Below the pieces are notes generated by a model that saw only the letters and a program-made list of their open reading frames with translations, was not told where the DNA came from and did no database searches. From Nostoc sp. HK-01 (GTDB lineage: Bacteria; Cyanobacteriota; Cyanobacteriia; Cyanobacteriales; Nostocaceae): a stretch of DNA of 64,000 nt. Each line of letters starts with the position of its first letter. Position 1 is the stretch's first letter. Positions 27,842 through 36,531 of the stretch are shown here, piece after piece. Where the stretch lies: contig AP018318.1 in the NCBI GenBank assembly GCA_003990705.1, positions 1,429,501 to 1,493,500 of the forward strand, in the 5' to 3' direction. A program made the translations under genes and the position numbers.

Positions 27842-29055
27842 TGGTGTATCAACCAGCAGCGGGAGCGAGGGATTTATTACCTTTAGATGTGGCTCAAAAA
27901 CGCTGGATTGAAGATAGGTTACAGCAAGTGTTCCATCGTTGGGGATATCACAAGATTATTACCTCAACGCTGGAACGGATGGACACTTTGATGGCGGGGG
28001 AAGCAATTCAACGCCAGATGGTGATTCAACTGCAAAATTCGGAAAATGAAGAATTAGGATTGCGTCCAGAACTGACAGCTTCCATTGCTCGTGCTGTAGT
28101 TACGCGTATGGAAGCTGTTACCTATCCGCAACGACTTTATTATCATGCCAATGTCTTCCGACATATTTGGGAAAATCGGCACAATCGTCAGCAAGAGTTT
28201 TATCAAGCTGGTGTGGAACTTCTAGGTGTTGGCGGATTGCGGGCTAATGCTGAAGTACTGCTGTTGGTGGGTAATTGTTTAGACGCATTGGGTTTGAGGG
28301 ATTGGCAGATAGTTTTAGGCGAGGCGGGAATTACCCGATCGCTTTTGCAAGCTTTTCCGGCTAATTTACAAGCAAAAGTGCGTCAGGCGATCGCTCACCT
28401 TGATCGTGTGACTATAGATACCTTGCCGCTAAGTGAAGATTTGCGCGATCGCGCCAGAATCATGCTCGACCTGCGCGGCAAAAGTCAAGACGTATTACAA
28501 AAAGTCAGTAGTCTGGGTTTAGACGCAGAACAGCAAGCAGCAGTAAATAGCCTCAAATCTCTAGTAGATTTACTAGAAAAAGAAAGGAATTTTCCTGTAA
28601 TTTTGGATCTCAGTTTAATCCAGACCATTGACTACTATACAGGGATTGTCTTTGAAATAGTCAACAATAGCGATTACCCAGCCAGAGTTTTAGGGCGGGG
28701 TGGTCGCTACGACCAACTTTTAGGACTGTATCACCCCCAAGGCGAAAACATCCCCGGCATTGGTTTTGTCCTCAACATTGAAGATTTATACCAGGTTCTT
28801 TTATCTAGTCAGCAATTGCCGCAAGAAATTCCTGCCAGCAACTGGTTAGTAGTACCAGAAACCGAACATGCTGAGGCGGCAGCTTTTGCATATTCCCAAA
28901 AACTCCGTGATTCTACTCATCTAGTCATAGTAGAAATGGAATTAGGAGGCAGAGATGCACAAGCTATTCGTCAGTATGCCAGCGATCGCCGAATTGCCCA
29001 AATCGCTTGGATTAAAGCCGATGGCTCCCCCACAATAGAAAGTATTAGCCAATAG
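27841..29055 (+). CDS. hisZ: ATP phosphoribosyltransferase regulatory subunit
   Basis: A 404-residue paralog of histidyl-tRNA synthetase that partners with the short HisG to start histidine synthesis and confer feedback control. The class II synthetase-like core is visible: GARDLLPLDVAQK at the N-terminus, motif 2 LRPELTASIARAV and FRHIWENRHNRQQEFYQ, and the later GRGGRYDQLLGLYH. The C-terminal anticodon-binding domain typical of HisS is replaced by a shorter region, which supports HisZ. It starts within the stop of the J-domain gene. No hisG is nearby. Confidence 0.92.
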   Translation: MVYQPAAGARDLLPLDVAQKRWIEDRLQQVFHRWGYHKIITSTLERMDTLMAGEAIQRQMVIQLQNSENEELGLRPELTASIARAVVTRMEAVTYPQRLYYHANVFRHIWENRHNRQQEFYQAGVELLGVGGLRANAEVLLLVGNCLDALGLRDWQIVLGEAGITRSLLQAFPANLQAKVRQAIAHLDRVTIDTLPLSEDLRDRARIMLDLRGKSQDVLQKVSSLGLDAEQQAAVNSLKSLVDLLEKERNFPVILDLSLIQTIDYYTGIVFEIVNNSDYPARVLGRGGRYDQLLGLYHPQGENIPGIGFVLNIEDLYQVLLSSQQLPQEIPASNWLVVPETEHAEAAAFAYSQKLRDSTHLVIVEMELGGRDAQAIRQYASDRRIAQIAWIKADGSPTIESISQ

Positions 29056-29252
29056 TTCAGAGTCAATGGTCAATGGTGAGCCAGCGCGGTCTTCTCCCAA
29101 AGGGAGAGGCTAACGCCCGCCGTAGGATGCCCAAAGGGCTGTAGGGGGTTTCCCCCATGAGCGACTGGTGTTAGCGCAGCGTTAGCGACGTTAGGAGCGT
29201 CACCCCGAAGGGGTCAATAGCAAAAACCATTGACTTTTGACTATTGACAAAT
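29056..29252. repeat. Nested repeat cluster with several small hairpins
   Basis: An outer pair of units (AGTCAATGGTCAATGGT and ACCATTGACTTTTGACTATT) brackets a series of short palindromes: TCTCCCAAAGGGAGA, GCCCAAAGGGC, GGGGGTTTCCCCC, GTTAGCGCAGCGTTAGCG and ACCCCGAAGGGGT. This looks like one repeat element inserted into another, a known habit of Nostoc intergenic repeats. It separates hisZ from the ferredoxin gene. Confidence 0.65.
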
Positions 29253-29279
29253 GACCAATTAAGAGAGGGAATCTATCAA

Positions 29280-29504
29280 ATGCCACACACAATTGTGACT
29301 GATGTTTGTCAAGGCGTTGCCGACTGCGTAGATGCTTGTCCTGTAGCTTGCATCCATGAAGGGCCTGGCAAAAATGTTCAAGGAACAGATTGGTACTGGA
29401 TTGACTTTACTACCTGCATCGATTGTGGGATATGTTTCCAAGTATGCCCAGTAGCAGGGGCGATCGTTCAAGAAGAACGCCCAGATTTGCAAAAAACACC
29501 TTGA
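29280..29504 (+). CDS. Ferredoxin with two Fe-S clusters (FdxA-like)
   Basis: A 74-residue soluble electron carrier. The N-terminal Cys pattern (VCQGVADCVDACPVACIHEGP) resembles the site for the first cluster in seven-iron ferredoxins. The C-terminal CIDCGICFQVCP is a complete [4Fe-4S] motif. Whether the first cluster is [3Fe-4S] or [4Fe-4S] cannot be decided by eye. AGAGAGGGA lies about ten bases upstream of ATG 29280, which I preferred to the in-frame start at 29244 because that one falls inside repeat-like sequence. The gene stands alone and is followed by a terminator. Its redox partner is unknown. Confidence 0.9.
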   Translation: MPHTIVTDVCQGVADCVDACPVACIHEGPGKNVQGTDWYWIDFTTCIDCGICFQVCPVAGAIVQEERPDLQKTP

Positions 29505-29632
29505 AGAAGAATTCAGAAGCTAGAATTCAGAATCAATTAGGCATTACTTGAGTTTAAGGGTGTGGGTGTATGGGAGTACAGATGTTCAAAATCCTCGCAC
29601 CACTACATCTTTGCACACATATTATTCAACAT

Positions 29633-29669
29633 ATAGGCATTGGATTAACTTCACCAATGCCTATTTTTG
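29633..29669 (+). terminator. Terminator downstream of the ferredoxin gene
   Basis: An 11-bp perfect stem (ATAGGCATTGG / CCAATGCCTAT) with a 10-base loop is followed by a T-run. It is the likely end of the ferredoxin transcript, about 130 bp after the stop. Confidence 0.8.
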
Positions 29670-29840
29670 TATTCATCCATAAGACTGCAACTCAGTACCG
29701 TATAAAAAATTTATATAATCTTGATATCTTCTTTGTAAAAGTTGATAGACTGTCTACTTGATTACCTCAGTTAGCAACCTCAGCTAAATCTGGAAAATAA
29801 GTAATACTTGCATTTCCTTTAGAACAAGATATTGAAATTC

Positions 29841-30596
29841 ATGAAAAAACTAAGTAGTTTTTCTAGTGTTAAGTTTTTAACTTCTAGTATAGCTACGTTA
29901 GCTATTAGCTTGATCTCAAGTCAAAGTGCTACAGCAGCAACAATTGCTCTTGGCTTTACCAAGCTAACAGGTGTAACTGGTGGTTCTCCGGCAACTACTG
30001 CTGTTTATCGTGCCGAAATTCCGGTTTTAAGCTTTGGTGAGATTGCTTCCATTGTAATTAAAGATATTAGTAATGGGACTGGTGGCACTCCTGGTAATGT
30101 CAGTGGCTTTGATTTAGATGGGATCAAACTTAGTTACCTTGCTGTTGACAGCGCCGCCGCCGCGAAAAACATTTCTATTTCAGATTTAGTAGACGTTTTT
30201 GATTTTACTCCTACAGGAACTATCTTGACTCCAGGAAGCCAGCGTCCTCCTACAACTCCGCCATTGTTTGGTACTACAGGCGGTAATGTCAATAATGCTG
30301 TGGCTACGCTGGGAAATTTTGATGCTAATTCTACTACTGACCCCAGGAGAATTTTTGGATTTTTCAGTTTGGGAGACAATGGTCAAGTAGAATTTAAACT
30401 CAAAAGTCCTGTTTTTACAAATATTCCGTTATATCTTTACATCGGGGAAGTCGGCGACAATGGTGAAGTTGCAGCCGGAGAAGTGATTGTTTCACAGCCA
30501 GCCAGTCCTGTTCCAGAACCTAGTGGTCTCGCTGTGTTATCTTTGGCGGGGATATATTTGGCAGTTCGCCACCGCAAAAAAAACAAGTCTCAATAA
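29841..30596 (+). CDS. Secreted PEP-CTERM protein
   Basis: A 251-residue exported protein with an N-terminal signal peptide (KFLTSSIATLAISLISSQSATAA) and a C-terminal sorting signal: PVPEPSG, a hydrophobic helix, then basic RHRKKNK. Such proteins are cut and anchored or released by an exosortase and are often linked to exopolysaccharide. The middle is Gly/Thr/Ser-rich and strand-like with no catalytic motif seen. I chose ATG 29841; TTG 29832 is three codons upstream and neither has a clear Shine-Dalgarno. No exosortase gene lies in the window. Confidence 0.85.
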   Translation: MKKLSSFSSVKFLTSSIATLAISLISSQSATAATIALGFTKLTGVTGGSPATTAVYRAEIPVLSFGEIASIVIKDISNGTGGTPGNVSGFDLDGIKLSYLAVDSAAAAKNISISDLVDVFDFTPTGTILTPGSQRPPTTPPLFGTTGGNVNNAVATLGNFDANSTTDPRRIFGFFSLGDNGQVEFKLKSPVFTNIPLYLYIGEVGDNGEVAAGEVIVSQPASPVPEPSGLAVLSLAGIYLAVRHRKKNKSQ

Positions 30597-30737
30597 TTTT
30601 CCATAGAGTTATATACAATCTGATGTGATTGCTGAAATTATTTGTGTAGAGAGGAAACGGGGAACAGACAAAAGTTTCATTCGCGTTTCTGAGAGAGAAG
30701 ACATAGCATTATAAAATTCGATTAATTTAAGGATTGT

Positions 30738-31481
30738 ATGTCAGGTTCAGTTGATCACTCTGCCCCAATACTCGAAGTACACAATGTCCATGCTGGTTAC
30801 GTCAAAGATGTGGATATTCTGCAAGGTGTGAATTTTCGGGTAGATGCAGGAGAATTGGTGACAGTAATTGGCCCCAACGGTGCGGGTAAATCCACCTTGG
30901 CAAAAACTATTTTTGGGCTTTTAACACCGCATACAGGCACAATTACTTTTAAAGGTGAGAATATTGCTGGACTAAAATCAAATCAAATTGTTAAGAAAGG
31001 CTTGTGTTATGTACCACAGATTGCTAACGTCTTTCCTTCTTTGAGTGTGGAAGAAAATTTAGAAATGGGTGCTTTTGTGAGTAATGCACCTCTCAAACCA
31101 GTCAAAGATAAAATATTCGCTATGTTTCCCAAATTGAGCGATCGCCGTCGTCAACGGGCTGGTACACTCTCTGGAGGAGAACGGCAAATGCTGGCGATGG
31201 GCAAAGCATTGATGTTAGAACCCAGTTTATTACTGTTAGATGAACCATCAGCGGCTTTATCGCCGATTTTGGTAACTCAGGTATTTGCCCAAATTAAGCA
31301 AATTAACCAGAGTGGTACTGCGATCGTACTTGTAGAACAAAATGCTCGGAAAGCCCTAGAAATGGCTCATCGCGGTTATGTTTTGGAGTCGGGAAGGGAT
31401 GCAATTTCTGGCCCTGGTCAAGAATTATTAACAGACCCGAAAGTGGGTGAATTGTATTTAGGTGCAGGTAAGGGTCATTAA
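30738..31481 (+). CDS. ABC transporter ATPase, branched-chain/neutral amino acid type (LivF/NatE-like)
   Basis: A 247-residue ABC ATPase. Walker A is GPNGAGKST, the Q-loop is YVPQIANVFPSLSVEENL, the signature is LSGGERQ, Walker B is LLLLDEPSAAL and the H-loop region is VLVEQNARKAL. The YVPQ..N.FP.L.V.ENL pattern is that of LivF-type subunits of the hydrophobic amino acid uptake family. In Anabaena the equivalent subunit of the neutral amino acid permease (NatE) is encoded away from its partners, which fits a lone gene. UrtE of the urea transporter is an alternative but is normally in an operon. AAGGA precedes the ATG. Confidence 0.88.
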   Translation: MSGSVDHSAPILEVHNVHAGYVKDVDILQGVNFRVDAGELVTVIGPNGAGKSTLAKTIFGLLTPHTGTITFKGENIAGLKSNQIVKKGLCYVPQIANVFPSLSVEENLEMGAFVSNAPLKPVKDKIFAMFPKLSDRRRQRAGTLSGGERQMLAMGKALMLEPSLLLLDEPSAALSPILVTQVFAQIKQINQSGTAIVLVEQNARKALEMAHRGYVLESGRDAISGPGQELLTDPKVGELYLGAGKGH

Positions 31482-31488
31482 AAAAGAA

Positions 31489-31590
31489 TAGGACTTACGC
31501 AAGTGTCAGATTTTTTTCGTTTAGGCTGTCAATAGTCAATGGTCAACAGTCCAAAAAACCCTTGATTTTTGTCCATTGACCTTTGAGTTT
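31489..31590. repeat. Partial AGGACTTACGCA repeat and TCAATAGTCAATGGTC heptamers
   Basis: AGGACTTACGCA at 31490-31501 matches the left end of the element at 20670 but no inverted right end follows. Next come the inverted pair GTCAATGG (31534) and CCATTGAC (31573) of the dispersed heptamer family. This is probably a decayed element. Confidence 0.5.
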
Positions 31591-31627
31591 ATGATTTAGT
31601 GTGCATACTAAAAACAAATATAAATAA

Positions 31628-33250
31628 ATGCCAATAGCTCAAAAGTGGTTGACTAGAAAAGCTAATCAATCAGTGCTTGTTTTGCTGGTCGGAGGATTAT
31701 TATTTCGAGCCATAATTGCTTTTTGGCTTTACCCTACATTTGATGAAGCTTACTACTACCTATACAGTTTGCATCTCAACTGGAGCTATTTTGATCATCC
31801 TGCGATAGTTGCTTTTACGACTGGGTTTGGTACTTGGTTAACTGGAGACGTATCACAGTTTACTATTCGTCTAGGAGCTATACTTTGCCATACAGGCAGT
31901 TTGATATTTTTATATTTGACTAGTCAGAAAATATTTTCTGCCAAAGCTGCCTATTTTACTTTGGCAATTGCTACCATCTGTCCAATTTTTCAAATTGGCT
32001 TTGGTATCTTGAGTCTACCAGATAGCCCGCTGATGTTTTTTTGGTCGGCTAGTTTATATTGTGCGGTGACAGAATTTCTGCGTCAGCCTCATGCATATAT
32101 TCCTAGCTATCGTTTAGCTATTTTGGGAATTTTGGTCGGGTTAGCCTGTAATAGCAAATATCATGGGTTTATTTTGGGGCTAGGGTTACTTGGGTTTTGT
32201 TTCAGTAGTCCACCACATCGAGTTGTATTGCGATCGCCTTGGGCATGGTTCAGTTTAGGATTATTTATCATCACCATCTCCCCAATTGTGTTTTGGAATA
32301 TGCAGCATGATTGGGTATCGTTTAGTTTTCAATCAGCACGAGCGGTACCGAAAACTGGCTACAATTTACTGAATGTTTTATTAGTTTATTTAGCTCAGGT
32401 AGCTTATTTATTCCCAACCCTAGGTTTTCCTTTATGGCGTGTCAGTTTGCAACCAATATTTAGAAAAATCAATCAAATTTTTACTAAAAAATCCATTACT
32501 TACAAAGATGATTCCCAGACAGAAAAACTCTTAATTTTATGGGTTTCTCTCCCCTTAATTTTAGGATTTACGTTTATTGGCGGATATCGGCAGATTCTAC
32601 CAGCTTGGACAATGCCAGGATTTTGGGGAATCACTTTATTATTAGGACAACAAGCTGTCATTTGGGAGCAGAAATCTCGGCTTTGGGTGCGGCGATGGCT
32701 ATTCGGTTCGGGAATCATGATTGCTAGTATTGTCCTAATTTTACTGTTGCAATTGACTTTAGGAATTTTCCAAAAACCCAGTCAATACGCCTTGTTAGGA
32801 GGATTCTTACCTGTTCAGAATGACCCTTCTACAGAACTAATTGATATTCAACAACTGCGCCGTAGTTTTAGTGAATCGCCAATTCTCAAAACAGCACTAC
32901 AAAATTCTAGTTTTATCTTTACTAATCGCTATTATTTAGGTGGGCCAATTGCCATGTCTCTGGAACCTGTAGCGCAAATTCCCATCACTTGTTTTGATAT
33001 TGGTAATGATAACCGTGGTTTTGCTTTTTGGTCGAGGGCTAAACAATGGGTAGGAAAAGATGCACTATATATTACTACTGCACCGTTTAACTTGCGAGAA
33101 GATTTAATGGCTAGTTATCGCAATCATTTTCGCAGTGTAGAAGAGATTGAACAAATAGTCATTCGCCGTGGTGGTGTGGCTGTGAATATTGTTTACGTCT
33201 ATCAAGCTAAGACACTGCTTAAACCCTATCCCCGTGCTTATGGAGTTTGA
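31628..33250 (+). CDS. GT39/ArnT-like membrane glycosyltransferase
   Basis: A 540-residue integral membrane protein with about ten to twelve helices over the first 390 residues and a soluble C-terminal domain. The N-terminal loop has PTFDEAYYYLYSLHLNWSYFDHP, matching the catalytic acidic D/E and the WSYFDHPP-like signature of the dolichyl/undecaprenyl-phosphate sugar transferase (PMT/ArnT) clan. It should transfer a sugar from a polyprenyl phosphate donor to an acceptor on the periplasmic side; the acceptor is unknown. Its 3' end overlaps the convergent MFS gene by 13 bp. Confidence 0.88.
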   Translation: MPIAQKWLTRKANQSVLVLLVGGLLFRAIIAFWLYPTFDEAYYYLYSLHLNWSYFDHPAIVAFTTGFGTWLTGDVSQFTIRLGAILCHTGSLIFLYLTSQKIFSAKAAYFTLAIATICPIFQIGFGILSLPDSPLMFFWSASLYCAVTEFLRQPHAYIPSYRLAILGILVGLACNSKYHGFILGLGLLGFCFSSPPHRVVLRSPWAWFSLGLFIITISPIVFWNMQHDWVSFSFQSARAVPKTGYNLLNVLLVYLAQVAYLFPTLGFPLWRVSLQPIFRKINQIFTKKSITYKDDSQTEKLLILWVSLPLILGFTFIGGYRQILPAWTMPGFWGITLLLGQQAVIWEQKSRLWVRRWLFGSGIMIASIVLILLLQLTLGIFQKPSQYALLGGFLPVQNDPSTELIDIQQLRRSFSESPILKTALQNSSFIFTNRYYLGGPIAMSLEPVAQIPITCFDIGNDNRGFAFWSRAKQWVGKDALYITTAPFNLREDLMASYRNHFRSVEEIEQIVIRRGGVAVNIVYVYQAKTLLKPYPRAYGV

Positions 33251-34437
33251 GCCTTTGCATTTATCTGCACAGTAGCAATTATGAGGCAAATACCAACTAG
33301 CAAAAAGGCTAACCCACAAAACAACGCACTAATAACAGGTGTCATTTTTGCAACTTGGGGAAATAACCAACCGAATAAACTCATAGCTAAAGCAAACCCA
33401 CCAAAGTAAGTTCCTATCCCCAAACCTGCCCATTTTGGAGATATTACGCCCAAAGCTAGGGGAATTGCGCCGTTGATGATGGTGCTAAAGCCGGCTACTA
33501 ACAAGACTATCAGCGGTAAGATTGCACCAGTAAAAGCGATCGCCAATATTGAGATAATTGTTGTACCTACGCCTAGTAACATTGCCTGACAATTACCGAT
33601 TTTGGTAGCTAAAACTCCGGCGGGTAAGGTAGCAAGAGCGATCGCCAGCCCAATGTACACTAGCAACATATCAATATTATTGGGATGAAATTGCGCCTTG
33701 AGCAATTGGGTTAGGCTATTCATCATGAGTCGCGTACCCCAAGCCACACCTAAACCAGTGGCGAACATTAAACCCAATTCTGGATAGGGAAATTTCCCTA
33801 CTGTGGTGTCATGCTGAAAATTGGGTGTTTCGGGAGGATTCACCCAACGCAAGATCCCCGCCGTAGCCAGCATCACAAAAGAAGCGACAGCAAAGGCGAA
33901 AATTGCCCCCAAGCTGAGAATATACTGATTAGCAATTGGTCGAAAAGCCCCAATCATTCCCCCGACAAAAGTCACAACACTGACTGCTAATGGTAACTGG
34001 GGAGGTGTGGCGTATTTCCCTAATAAAACCATAGCGGGACTACGAAATATTGTCATAGCTAAAGCCCAGGCTACCAGAGTTATCGGTAAAAGCGATCGCC
34101 AAATTACTGTAGGCTGGACAAAAGTTACAATACATGGTATTGCAATAAAAAGTGTTGCAGAAAGGATGACACCGACAGAGATAAAGGGGAAGCGACTACC
34201 GAACCAGCGTTGAGATTTATCGGACAATCCCCCCATTAAGGGTTCTAGCAGCGCACTCAAGGCATTTTCGATGACTAGCAAACCAGCTGCTAAAGAGGCG
34301 GAAAAACCAAACTGTGTGAGAAGTTGGGGCAAGTATAAATTGTAAATTAACCAAGCCAGACTAATTGACCCTTGTACGGCTGCTAACCCCAATACTTGCA
34401 GCCATAAAACTTGTGCAGGCGATCGCGCAATACTCAT
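33238..34437 (-). CDS. Major facilitator superfamily transporter
   Basis: A 399-residue protein with about twelve transmembrane helices. The loop between helices 2 and 3 has GGLSDKSQRWFGSRFPFI, a variant of the MFS motif A (G-x3-D-x2-RxxxGxRxP). It resembles the glycoside-pentoside-hexuronide cation symporter and related SucP-like carriers, but the substrate cannot be assigned. It lies about 110 bp downstream of moeZ on the same strand across a hairpin. It is convergent with, and overlaps by 13 bp, the ArnT-like gene. Confidence 0.85.
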   Translation of the reverse strand: MSIARSPAQVLWLQVLGLAAVQGSISLAWLIYNLYLPQLLTQFGFSASLAAGLLVIENALSALLEPLMGGLSDKSQRWFGSRFPFISVGVILSATLFIAIPCIVTFVQPTVIWRSLLPITLVAWALAMTIFRSPAMVLLGKYATPPQLPLAVSVVTFVGGMIGAFRPIANQYILSLGAIFAFAVASFVMLATAGILRWVNPPETPNFQHDTTVGKFPYPELGLMFATGLGVAWGTRLMMNSLTQLLKAQFHPNNIDMLLVYIGLAIALATLPAGVLATKIGNCQAMLLGVGTTIISILAIAFTGAILPLIVLLVAGFSTIINGAIPLALGVISPKWAGLGIGTYFGGFALAMSLFGWLFPQVAKMTPVISALFCGLAFLLVGICLIIATVQINAKAQTP

Positions 34438-34446
34438 AATAGAGAA

Positions 34447-34475
34447 AAGGGAGGTAACTTATATTACCTCTCCTC
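34447..34475 (-). terminator. Hairpin between moeZ and the MFS gene
   Basis: GGAGGTAA and TTACCTC with a 6-base loop form a stem; on the minus strand it is followed by CCCTTTTCT. It may end moeZ transcription, but it lies only about 10 bp before the MFS start, so a regulatory leader is also possible. Confidence 0.45.
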
Positions 34476-34544
34476 TGATTTCCACTGCTGGAAATGTGGA
34501 TAATTATTAACGCAATGTGTGACCTATTTTGATAACCGCGTTGA

Positions 34545-35717
34545 TTAATATTCTGGAACCGAAGGATCAACTTCTCGACTCCAAGCGGTGATACCGCCTT
34601 TGACATTTGTCCCCGTAATCCCTGCATCTTTAAGGATACTGAGGGCTTTGGCAGAACGACCACCCATCTTACAATGAGCAATTAAACGGTGTCCGTTCAG
34701 GATTTCTTTCACCTTAGCTACGCCATGACCATTTTCAATATCTGGTAGTGGTACTAAAACCGAACCAGGAATTTTCGCAATGTCGTACTCGTGAGGGTTT
34801 CGCACATCTAACAGGACAAAATCTTTTGCACCGCTATCTAGCAACGCCTTTAATTCTGTCACAGTCATTTCGGCAATTTCTTGCTGTTGTTTGGCTTCTT
34901 CCGCCTTAGCTTGAGTGATACCGCAGAATTGTTCGTAGTCTATCAGCTTCTCAATCACAGGGCGAATAGGGTTAGGACGCAGTTTCAATTCCCGGAATTT
35001 CATCTCTAAGGCGTTGTATAGCAATAGTCTTCCACTTAAAGTATTGCCATTGCCGAGAATAATTTTCACAGTTTCTGTTGCTTGGATGACACCAATAATT
35101 CCGGGTAAAATCCCCAAAACGCCACCTTCTGCACAGGAAGGAACCATTCCTGGTGGTGGTGGTTCTGGATATAAATCGCGGTAGTTCGGCCCACCTTCGT
35201 AGTTAAATACTGTTGCTTGTCCTTCAAACCGGAAAATCGAACCGTAAACGTTTGGCTTGTTTAGCAACACACAAGCATCATTGACAAGATATCTGGTGGG
35301 GAAGTTATCAGTTCCATCCACGACAATATCGTAAGGACGAATAATATCGAGGGCGTTTTCGGAACTCAAGCGAGTTTCGTATAAATCAACCTGACAATGG
35401 GGGTTAATTTCGTGAATGCGGTTTTTGGCTGATTCAATTTTGGGTTTACCTACCCAAGTAGTACCATGAATAACTTGACGTTGCAGGTTAGAAGTATCAA
35501 CAACATCAAAATCCACAATACCAATGCGTCCGACACCCGCTGCGGCTAAATATAACAGCAGTGGCGCACCTAAACCGCCTGTACCAATACACAGTACACT
35601 AGCAGATTTTAAGCGTTTTTGTCCGTCTACCCCGACTTCTGGCAAAATCAGGTGGCGGGAGTAACGTTCGTAGTCGTCTTTAGTCAGCTGGATTTCTTCC
35701 AGGTTGGGATTTAACAT
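34545..35717 (-). CDS. moeZ: Adenylyltransferase/sulfurtransferase MoeZ (ThiF + rhodanese)
   Basis: A 390-residue two-domain E1-like enzyme. The N-terminal ThiF/MoeB part (about 1-265) has the ATP-binding GTGGLGAPLLLYLAAAGVG, then DFDVVDTSNLQRQ and the crossover cysteine region PSCAEGGVLG. The C-terminal rhodanese domain (about 280-390) has active-site Cys in LIAHCKMGGRSAK. Such enzymes adenylate the C-terminal Gly-Gly of ubiquitin-like sulfur carriers (MoaD, ThiS, CysO) and convert it to a thiocarboxylate. The JAMM protease gene lies just upstream on the same strand. No carrier gene is in the window. Confidence 0.93.
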   Translation of the reverse strand: MLNPNLEEIQLTKDDYERYSRHLILPEVGVDGQKRLKSASVLCIGTGGLGAPLLLYLAAAGVGRIGIVDFDVVDTSNLQRQVIHGTTWVGKPKIESAKNRIHEINPHCQVDLYETRLSSENALDIIRPYDIVVDGTDNFPTRYLVNDACVLLNKPNVYGSIFRFEGQATVFNYEGGPNYRDLYPEPPPPGMVPSCAEGGVLGILPGIIGVIQATETVKIILGNGNTLSGRLLLYNALEMKFRELKLRPNPIRPVIEKLIDYEQFCGITQAKAEEAKQQQEIAEMTVTELKALLDSGAKDFVLLDVRNPHEYDIAKIPGSVLVPLPDIENGHGVAKVKEILNGHRLIAHCKMGGRSAKALSILKDAGITGTNVKGGITAWSREVDPSVPEY

Positions 35718-35779
35718 AGCAATTTTGCTGTGGACGAGCGAATTATTAATGGTATCGAAAAATGATGTCGTTATTTAAC

Positions 35780-36256
35780 TTAAGTAGCTAAATTTATAGT
35801 ATCAATTGTCTCTGGTTGAAACTGATGCTGGTCGTCAAGACTCCAACTGAGGAGTTCATTAGCTTTGCCATTTTGGACGGAAACTATTATATACGAGTAT
35901 GCAGTCCAAGCATACTGGCGATCGCATTCGGAAGGAATTGCTGGATTGTCAGGATGGGAATGATAAATGCCAATAATATTTAACGACTTATCCCTGGCAG
36001 ATCTTTGTACTTGTAACATAACTTGGGGGGCGATCGCATATCTTCGTCTTTCGCTGTATTCTGTTTCGTTATGAGCGAAGTTGCTTGACTCAGCACTCCA
36101 GGCGTTTTCCGTGGGGATAATTTCGACGATGGTTTTGGTTTGATTTTCTAGACAACCAAGGATGATACCGCAGCATTCTTCGGGGTAGGTGCTTTCGGCG
36201 TGGCTGCGGATCATTTGGATGTGTTGTGGAAGGATATTAATAACTGCTGTATTCAA
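35780..36256 (-). CDS. JAMM/MPN-family metalloprotease (M67)
   Basis: A 158-residue protein with the JAMM zinc site: an upstream Glu in YPEECCGIILG and then GIYHSHPDNPAIPSECDRQYAW, which supplies His-x-His, Ser and Asp. Bacterial members remove C-terminal extensions or amino acids from ubiquitin-like sulfur carriers (such as the Mec+/CysO system). The gene is 62 bp upstream of moeZ, a pairing that points to the same sulfur-transfer pathway. The substrate is not encoded nearby. Confidence 0.9.
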   Translation of the reverse strand: MNTAVINILPQHIQMIRSHAESTYPEECCGIILGCLENQTKTIVEIIPTENAWSAESSNFAHNETEYSERRRYAIAPQVMLQVQRSARDKSLNIIGIYHSHPDNPAIPSECDRQYAWTAYSYIIVSVQNGKANELLSWSLDDQHQFQPETIDTINLAT

Positions 36257-36396
36257 AAGTTCCGATTCTGCTGGTCAATAAACGAGACAAAAAGTTGCTT
36301 GAATTCTACTACACTGCTAATCAGGCGATCGTAATTAGATGAATTGAGTATATCTAACTCATAACAGAGCATAAGTCTTAGTTTAACGTTATTTAA

Positions 36397-36429
36397 ACAA
36401 ATAGGGTGAGCAATGCCCACCCTATTTGT
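36397..36429 (-). terminator. Terminator hairpin downstream of the first carbonic anhydrase gene
   Basis: A 12-bp perfect stem (ACAAATAGGGTG / CACCCTATTTGT) with a 9-base loop lies between the 3' end of the carbonic anhydrase gene (36532) and the JAMM start. A/T-rich sequence flanks both sides, so it may work in both directions. Confidence 0.65.
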
Positions 36430-36531
36430 CTCTACTCTTTTTTATGCAAAAATACCCACTCAGCAACTCAAATTGACTATAATCTGAGCCTATCAAAATT
36501 TACACTCTTTATTAACCAGATGCGGAACAAA

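Noticed and set aside
29570-29761. 63-codon open frame after the ferredoxin gene
   Set aside because: It contains the ferredoxin terminator hairpin and has no ribosome-binding site.
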